NCBI GenBank assembly: GCA_040219355.1 | Contig: JAVJSN010000003.1 | Span: 62,001-126,000 of the forward strand | Direction of reading: 5' to 3' | DNA from: MH13 sp040219355 | GTDB taxonomy: Bacteria > Pseudomonadota > Alphaproteobacteria > Rhizobiales > MH13 | DNA: 64,000 nt | Shown here: positions 59,161-64,000 of the stretch, piece by piece | How the letters are laid out: every line of letters starts with the position of its first letter | Numbering within the stretch: position 1 is the stretch's first letter | Position numbers and translations under genes: made by a program | The notes under the pieces: generated by a model | The model's database searches: none | Seen by the model: the letters and a program-made list of their open reading frames with translations, nothing else | Told to the model about the DNA's origin: nothing

Positions 59161-60591
59161 CTAACCGCGCGGCGTCAGGCCTACATCCAACATGTTATCG
59201 GGATGATCGGGCGCGCGAATGCGCACCGCTGGCACCTTCATCGTCACCAATTCTTCGGCGGCTGTCGGGTGCACAGCAATGGTATTGTCAAAATCTGCTT
59301 TGGTTGCGCCCATCGTCACCGCGATACCGATTGCTTGGATCAGTTCGCCCGATCCATCGCCGCAGATGTGGACACCCAACACTTTGTCATTGTCAGCATC
59401 AACGATGATTTTCATCAGCATGCGTTCATCACGCCCCGGAAAGGCGTGCTTCATCGCGCGGAACTCGGTCTTGTAGATATCGATGTTGTTGCAGGTGTCT
59501 TTGGCCTGCTCTTCGGTCATGCCGATGGTGCCAAGCTCGGGCTGGGAAAACACCGCCGTCGGAATCAAGGAATGATCGACCGTGCGTGGATTGTTGCCAA
59601 ACACGCTATCGGCAAACGCGTGACCTTCGCGGATGGCAACCGGCGTCAGATTGGCCCGGTTGGTGACATCGCCAACGGCATAGATACTCGGGCAGGAGGT
59701 CTGGCTGTCAGCTGAAACGGGGATCGAACCGTTGCGCCGCACCTCAATCCCAGCGTTTTCCAGGCCGAGGCCCTTCGTATTGGCCGTGCGACCAATGGCG
59801 AACATGATTTGGTCGGCGACCAGGTCTTCGCCAACGGACGTGTGCCCACAAAGCTTGCCGTCTTCGGTCTTGGTGATGCGCGTGAAAACATCGTCGAAGA
59901 CGAACTTGATGCCCTTCTTCTCCATCTCATCGCGCAAATGGCAGCGCAGATCCTCGTCGAACCCGCGCAAGATATTGCCACGCCGGTAGATGACCGTGGT
60001 GTCAACACCAAGCCCGTTGAAGATGCCAGCAAACTCCACCGCTATGTAGCCCGCACCAGCAATAACAATGCTCTCAGGCAGCTTTTCCAAATGAAACGCC
60101 TCGTTGGAGGTGATCACATGCTCATGGCCGGGAAGATCGGTGTCGATGAACGGTGTCGCGCCCGTTGCAATCAAGATTGTTTTGGCGGTTATGACCTTGC
60201 CGTCTGGTACCAAGCGTACGGCCTGAGGGCCATCGATAACGGCACGCGACTTGAACAGCGTGACGCCAGCTTTTTCCAAATTGGTCTTGTAGATGTCGTC
60301 GAGACGATCAATCTCGATGTCTTTGCGAGCGATCATCGATGCCCAGTCGAAACTCGCCTCGCCAACCGACCAGCCGAAACCGCGGGCGTCTTCAAAAACT
60401 TCGGGAAAGTGTGAGGCGTAAACCAGCAATTTCTTGGGAACGCACCCGCGGATAACGCACGTGCCACCGTAGCGGTATTCTTCAGCGAGCGCGACGCGCG
60501 CACCATGCAGCGAAGCGATGCGCGCGGCACGGACACCGCCCGACCCCCCGCCAATCACGAAGAGGTCGTAGTCAAAGGCGGGGTCGGTCAT
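59161..60591 (-). CDS. gor: Glutathione-disulfide reductase
   Basis: A 476-residue NADPH-dependent flavoenzyme that keeps glutathione reduced. The FAD motif is LFVIGGGSGGVRAARIAS, the redox pair Cys45 and Cys50 in GGTCVIRGCVPKK, the NADPH fold IVIAGAGYIAVEFAG with arginines following in VIYRRG, and the C-terminal AVHPTAAEE with the catalytic His-Glu pair. Dihydrolipoamide dehydrogenase is a less likely alternative given the CVIRGCVPKK spacing and the arginines. It is leftward and precedes no linked gene. Confidence 0.93.
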   Translation of the reverse strand: MTDPAFDYDLFVIGGGSGGVRAARIASLHGARVALAEEYRYGGTCVIRGCVPKKLLVYASHFPEVFEDARGFGWSVGEASFDWASMIARKDIEIDRLDDIYKTNLEKAGVTLFKSRAVIDGPQAVRLVPDGKVITAKTILIATGATPFIDTDLPGHEHVITSNEAFHLEKLPESIVIAGAGYIAVEFAGIFNGLGVDTTVIYRRGNILRGFDEDLRCHLRDEMEKKGIKFVFDDVFTRITKTEDGKLCGHTSVGEDLVADQIMFAIGRTANTKGLGLENAGIEVRRNGSIPVSADSQTSCPSIYAVGDVTNRANLTPVAIREGHAFADSVFGNNPRTVDHSLIPTAVFSQPELGTIGMTEEQAKDTCNNIDIYKTEFRAMKHAFPGRDERMLMKIIVDADNDKVLGVHICGDGSGELIQAIGIAVTMGATKADFDNTIAVHPTAAEELVTMKVPAVRIRAPDHPDNMLDVGLTPRG

Positions 60592-60630
60592 AGCGTTGTT
60601 TTCTTTGTTTAAAGTCGGTCGGTACGAAGA

Positions 60631-61194
60631 CTACATCTCAATGCCACGTTCAGCCAAAATAGCACGGACGCGAGCAAGGAAATCAACGCTGACGGCATCA
60701 CCCCAAGCGATTGTGGCTTCAAAAGCTTGCTGATCGGCTTCACGGCGCATTTCTAGAAACCGCTGGCCGACATCGCTCTGGAAAAAATCGACAATCACTT
60801 GCAGGTCCTCCTGCGGATACTGCCGCGCGTAGATGGCAGCGATGTCCTCGAACAGTGGACCGGTGGCATCGGCCATTTCAAGGTAGGCCATATCGGTCAC
60901 TTCGGTGATGGTTGGACCGATATCGGGATTGGTGCTGGCAAGCGCGCGGATAATGTCACGGCGCTGGGCGTTGAGCGCGTTGATGTAAAGCTGGTTGGCC
61001 CCGGATAGTTCGGCATAGCGTGCCGCAAGTGCCAGGTGATCTTCGCTAATATCTTGGTCTTGAGCGAAAGCTGGTGTTGCCACCGTCAAAACAGGCGCAC
61101 TCAGTCCTGCAATGGCCAGCACAATCAGGCTTGCTTTGGCAGCTTCGCGCGCTTTGCCAAAAACACTCGTTGTGGCTGAGTAAACTCGTTTCAT
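60631..61194 (-). CDS. Exported DUF2059 protein
   Basis: A 187-residue protein with a signal peptide (about 18-45, ending PAFAQ). The C-terminal half has DUF2059 features: DIAAIYARQYPQEDLQVIVDFFQSDVGQRFLE. Members are periplasmic proteins of unknown function. It lies 39 bases upstream of gor on the same strand and could be co-transcribed with it. Confidence 0.87.
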   Translation of the reverse strand: MKRVYSATTSVFGKAREAAKASLIVLAIAGLSAPVLTVATPAFAQDQDISEDHLALAARYAELSGANQLYINALNAQRRDIIRALASTNPDIGPTITEVTDMAYLEMADATGPLFEDIAAIYARQYPQEDLQVIVDFFQSDVGQRFLEMRREADQQAFEATIAWGDAVSVDFLARVRAILAERGIEM

Positions 61195-61373
61195 TTTTGG
61201 CCTTCCTTAGGCTTTGCATCTCTTGTGCGGTTCACCACACCTAAATCTCTCTTTGCACCCTGCCCCGCCACGATGGCGGCAAGGGAGCGTAGCCGCCACT
61301 GTCCTGCGATAAGACGTTCAGACGCGGCGGGCAACCCGTCGTCGGCAGACTGCCAATCAAATGTGGCAATGCT

Positions 61374-62087
61374 TTATCGGCGTTTGATAACCTCCACCGC
61401 GCCGTCCTTGGCAACTAAAGCTTGACTTGCCAAGCCGATAAACAGGCCAGTTTCGACGACGCCAGGGATATCTTGCAGGGCCCGATCCAGTCCAGGTGCA
61501 TCATCAATTCTTCCCAAAGCGCAGTCGACAATCCAATGGCCTCCATCGGTTTGGAATGGCGCGCTGTCGGCTTGCGATGTGGCAAGATTGCGGCGGATCG
61601 AGGCGTTGGCCGCAAGGCCAAAAGAGGCGCAAACTTTATCGATGGCTCGCAGCGTGGCGGCGGCGCCGAAAGCGTTGATTTCCACCGGCAAGGCAAACGC
61701 GCCAAGCGTTGGCACAAGCTTGCTGCCATCGGCGATTACGAGCATGTCTCTGGCAGCCGCTGCGACGATTTTCTCGCGCAGAAGCGCCCCACCACCGCCT
61801 TTGATCAGATTGAGATCGGGATCGATCTCATCGGCGCCATCAATGGCCAGATCAAGCACAGGATCACGTTCAAGATCGGTCAGGCCAATGCCCAGTTCTT
61901 TGCAAAGCTGCGCCGTGCGCTGCGATGTCGGCACACCACGCACCGTCAGCCCTTCTTTCACACGCGCAGACAAGGCGTGCAGAAAGGCTTCGGCGGTCGA
62001 CCCGGTGCCAAGACCGAGCACCATGCCATTGTGTACCTGGGCAGCAGCGGCGCGACCGACCTCACGTTTGAGGGCATCTTGATCCAT
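61374..62087 (-). CDS. rpiA: Ribose-5-phosphate isomerase A
   Basis: A 237-residue enzyme interconverting ribose 5-phosphate and ribulose 5-phosphate. Family motifs are LGLGTGSTAEAFL, TSQRTAQLCKELGI, IDGADEIDPDLNLIKGGGGALLREKI with its catalytic Asp and Lys (cited here in parts), and the ending EVIKR. The start MDQDALKREVG (62087) gives standard length; a frame to 62156 is longer by 23 residues. It is divergent from gph. Confidence 0.95.
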   Translation of the reverse strand: MDQDALKREVGRAAAAQVHNGMVLGLGTGSTAEAFLHALSARVKEGLTVRGVPTSQRTAQLCKELGIGLTDLERDPVLDLAIDGADEIDPDLNLIKGGGGALLREKIVAAAARDMLVIADGSKLVPTLGAFALPVEINAFGAAATLRAIDKVCASFGLAANASIRRNLATSQADSAPFQTDGGHWIVDCALGRIDDAPGLDRALQDIPGVVETGLFIGLASQALVAKDGAVEVIKRR

Positions 62088-62198
62088 TGCGTGTTGAGCG
62101 TCCTTGTGGTTTGAGGCAATTCGTTGGGGCCGCGCCCCGCCTATCATGCTGCGCATCCGCGCGTCACCTCCACCACCAAAATCTGTTTGGGAAACCCT

Positions 62199-62879
62199 AT
62201 GACCGCTTCAGCACGCCTGTGTATCTTCGACCTCGATGGAACTCTTGCCGACACGGCGCCTGATCTGGTGGCTGCACTCAACCATGTGTTGGAGGCCGAG
62301 GGCCTTCCGCAAGCTGATTTCGAGACAGCACGCGCCTTTGTTGGCCATGGTGCTCGCGTGCTGATTGAACGGGCGCACCGAGCACACGACATTGAACTGG
62401 ATGATGCGCGGGCGATCGAGTTGACCGAGCAATTTGTTGGATTTTACGCGCAGAACATTGCCGGTCACACCATGCTCTTCCCGCATGTTTTGGACGCAAT
62501 GGAAGACATGGCGGAGGATGGCTGGGCATTTGCGATCTGCACCAACAAACGCGAAAGTCTGGCCCGCCAGCTATTGGATTCGCTTGATCTGACCGAACGG
62601 TTCGACGCGATTTGCGGCGGCGATACCTTTGCCGAGCGCAAGCCGAACGGGCAACATATCCTCAAAACCATTGAGGCTGCTGGCGGCAACCCAGCACGCA
62701 GCGTCATGGTCGGGGATTCTCCGCCGGACATTCTTGCCGCCAAAGACGCCAACGTGCCGGTGATTGCGGTGAGTTTTGGCTACAGCAACGAGCCCATCGG
62801 TTCGCTGGACCCCGACGTTATTATCGACACCTTTGCCGATCTGCAGGAAAAAGCCGACGAGCTTGTGCCGTCACACTGA
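62199..62879 (+). CDS. gph: Phosphoglycolate phosphatase-like HAD hydrolase
   Basis: A 226-residue HAD-superfamily phosphatase. The nucleophile motif is LCIFDLDGTLADTAPDLV with the two aspartates, motif II ICTNKRES, motif III Lys in AERKPNGQH and motif IV MVGDSPPDILAAKDA. The cap domain fits Gph. The start MTASARLC (62199) is weakly preceded by GGGA; the frame extends to 62124. It is divergent from rpiA and followed by tRNA-Val. Confidence 0.9.
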   Translation: MTASARLCIFDLDGTLADTAPDLVAALNHVLEAEGLPQADFETARAFVGHGARVLIERAHRAHDIELDDARAIELTEQFVGFYAQNIAGHTMLFPHVLDAMEDMAEDGWAFAICTNKRESLARQLLDSLDLTERFDAICGGDTFAERKPNGQHILKTIEAAGGNPARSVMVGDSPPDILAAKDANVPVIAVSFGYSNEPIGSLDPDVIIDTFADLQEKADELVPSH

Positions 62880-62942
62880 CACCGACATCTATCAATGCTT
62901 GACGCTCCTCATGGCGCTGGCTAAGAGGAGCGCCTCGTTGAC

Positions 62943-63017
62943 GGGCGTGTAGCTCAGCGGGAGAGCACTCGCTTCACACGCGAGGGGTCACTGGTTCAAT
63001 CCCAGTCATGCCCACCA
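62943..63017 (+). tRNA. tRNA-Val (anticodon CAC)
   Basis: A 75-base cloverleaf from GGGCGTGTAGCTC to the encoded CCA. The acceptor pairs GGGCGTG with CATGCCC (one G-T), the anticodon loop TTCACAC gives CAC, and the T-arm loop is TTCAATC. The 3' strand of its acceptor and T-arm is complementary to a downstream stretch. Confidence 0.95.
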
Positions 63018-63050
63018 TTCTTCATTGCATTTGAATGCCGGGCATGACTG
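63003..63050 (+). repeat. Inverted repeat joining the tRNA-Val 3' end to its trailer
   Basis: CAGTCATGCCC (63003-63013, inside the tRNA) and GGGCATGACTG (63040-63050) are perfectly complementary over 11 bases with a 26-base loop. No T-run follows, so it is not a terminator. Confidence 0.75.
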
Positions 63051-63209
63051 AGTTTCTGCTTGGCTCTGAAACCGGATTAGCCAGTTTTAACCGCGCATTG
63101 CCCGCCACAGCCAACCGCTTGCGATTGGCGGAAGGAGCGGCAGGCGTTTACGCCGCAAATGCCGAGAGCGACCAGTGAGGATCAACGCCCCCTCACACGA
63201 TTCACACTT

Positions 63210-64000
63210 TTACCTAGGCTCTGTGCCTTCGGCACAACCGCGCCCCTCTAACGCCTGCAGATAGGATCTACGCCAGGCGTTGACGTCATTCTCAACCAGC
63301 ATGCCCATCAAGGCCTGATAGCGGTCCACACGTTCGGCTTTGTCCATCCGCAGCGCGGTCTGTATGCCCTCGGCGACATCCCCGTCGGAATAGGGATTGA
63401 CGATCACCGCTTGGGTCATCTGCTCGGCGGCTCCGGCAAACTGTGATAGCACCAACACGCCTGGGTCATCGGGGTCCTGGGCGGCGATGTACTCTTTGGC
63501 GACCAAATTCATGCCGTCGCGTAACGGCGTCACAAGTCCGACGCGGCTCGCGCGATAAAGGCCGGCGAGCGCACTGCGCGTCTGACCTCTGGTCGTGAAG
63601 CGGATCGGCACCCAGTCGATATCGCCGAAGCGTCCATTCACATGGCCGGAAATCTGCTCAAGCTCTTCGCGGATGCGCGCATACGCGTCCAGCGTGCCAC
63701 GCGAGGGTGGCGCGATTTGCAAAAACGACACCCGACCAGAGTTCTCCGGATAATCTTCAAGCAGCTTTTTGAAGCCTTTGAACCGCTCCGGCAGACCCTT
63801 TGAATAATCGATACGGTCAACACCGATAATCTGCTGGCGACCGTTCAAAAGACGCTCGGCGCGCGCCTGTGCGATCTGTGCATCTTCAGTTGTCGCCAGT
63901 TCAGCGAAACTCTGTGCATCGATCGCAATGGGGAAGGATTTGATCGTAAGCGTGCGCCCCATGATCTCGACCTTTGACGGCCCGGTGCGCTCTCCGCCTT
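63210..64000 (-). CDS. otsA: Trehalose-6-phosphate synthase, partial (C-terminal part)
   Basis: The last about 263 codons of a glycosyltransferase (GT20) making trehalose 6-phosphate from UDP-glucose and glucose 6-phosphate. Visible family parts are IKSFPIAIDAQSF, IGVDRIDYSKGLPERFKGF (UDP-glucose contact), VTPLRDGMNLVAKEY and VLSQFAGAAEQM. The frame continues through the right edge (GPSKVEIMGRTL), so the start lies beyond 64000 and the ATG at 63962 is internal. The tail after WRRSYLQAL is short. Confidence 0.93.
   Translation of the reverse strand, partial: GGERTGPSKVEIMGRTLTIKSFPIAIDAQSFAELATTEDAQIAQARAERLLNGRQQIIGVDRIDYSKGLPERFKGFKKLLEDYPENSGRVSFLQIAPPSRGTLDAYARIREELEQISGHVNGRFGDIDWVPIRFTTRGQTRSALAGLYRASRVGLVTPLRDGMNLVAKEYIAAQDPDDPGVLVLSQFAGAAEQMTQAVIVNPYSDGDVAEGIQTALRMDKAERVDRYQALMGMLVENDVNAWRRSYLQALEGRGCAEGTEPR

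Noticed and set aside
61195..61373. Possible small RNA or gene between rpiA and the DUF2059 gene
   Set aside because: A CCGCC/GGCGG hairpin at 61265-61279 has no T-run or promoter; nothing else supports a transcript.
63018..63209. Phage or integrative element attachment site next to tRNA-Val
   Set aside because: No integrase, no direct repeat of the tRNA 3' end and the next gene is a housekeeping otsA; only an inverted repeat is present.
1..64000. CRISPR arrays, rRNA genes, prophage, restriction-modification or other named defence islands
   Set aside because: No regularly spaced repeats, rRNA sequence, phage structural genes or defence nucleases were seen; hicAB and the lone GIY-YIG gene are the only related items.

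Overview
The window is a stretch of an alphaproteobacterial chromosome, most likely Hyphomicrobiales (Rhizobiales) or a close relative. The GC content is high. Marker genes support this placement: guaA, guaB and an RsmB-like methyltransferase, rlmE beside ppx, OxyR divergent from katG, a five-gene urea ABC transporter, APS-type CysH, and small alphaproteobacterial families such as DUF2849, DUF934 and DUF2805. No species is assigned. Both ends cut a gene: guaA at the left and otsA at the right.

Layout. 0-0.9 kb: guaA (partial). 1.1-4.1 kb: a GbsR/MarR regulator translationally coupled to a cyanide-insensitive bd-type quinol oxidase (cioAB). 4.1-7.6 kb: an SLC13-like transporter, DUF2805, YaiI and a MarR repressor, with a small divergent protein. 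7.8-12.0 kb: a tightly coupled operon read leftward, guaB, rsmB, MTA/SAH nucleosidase and a membrane cyclic-nucleotide-binding-like protein. 12.1-12.8 kb: hicAB. 12.9-14.9 kb: rlmE and ppx/gppA. 15.2-19.7 kb: a ferredoxin-reductase-like flavoprotein, oxyR and katG. 19.7-21.3 kb: an accessory islet with an IS3-type transposase remnant, a GIY-YIG gene bracketed by inverted hairpin repeats, and two small membrane proteins. 21.3-27.5 kb: urtEDCBA. 27.9-33.7 kb: tamB and tamA. 34.0-43.4 kb: a tripartite tricarboxylate transporter (tctC, tctA, tctB) interleaved with five catabolic enzymes and a TetR regulator. 43.4-52.1 kb: two sulfur-assimilation operons (cysG, DUF2849, cysI, DUF934, fpr; and cysH, cysD, cysN) on either side of an Lrp/AsnC regulator. 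52.1-59.1 kb: tRNA-Gln, a Sel1/peptidoglycan-binding protein, and a PadR-controlled RND efflux pair. 59.2-64 kb: gor, a DUF2059 protein, rpiA, gph, tRNA-Val and otsA (partial).

How the parts work together. Several operons carry their own regulator and a palindromic candidate operator: gbsR-cioAB, marR, hicAB, oxyR-katG, padR-RND and the cys genes. The sulfur block encodes the complete route from sulfate to sulfide except the sulfate importer, with siroheme synthesis and a ferredoxin reductase to feed the sulfite reductase. The 34-43 kb cluster looks like an uptake and breakdown pathway for a carboxylated sugar-like compound, but its substrate cannot be read from sequence.

The most unusual signals are: a family of hairpin repeats with compensatory base changes that flank a GIY-YIG nuclease gene and also form a short gene-less unit beside hicAB; an in-frame insertion built of palindromes inside rsmB; a 16-base perfect palindrome between guaA and the cio operon; and an inverted repeat that reaches from the tRNA-Val 3' end into its trailer.
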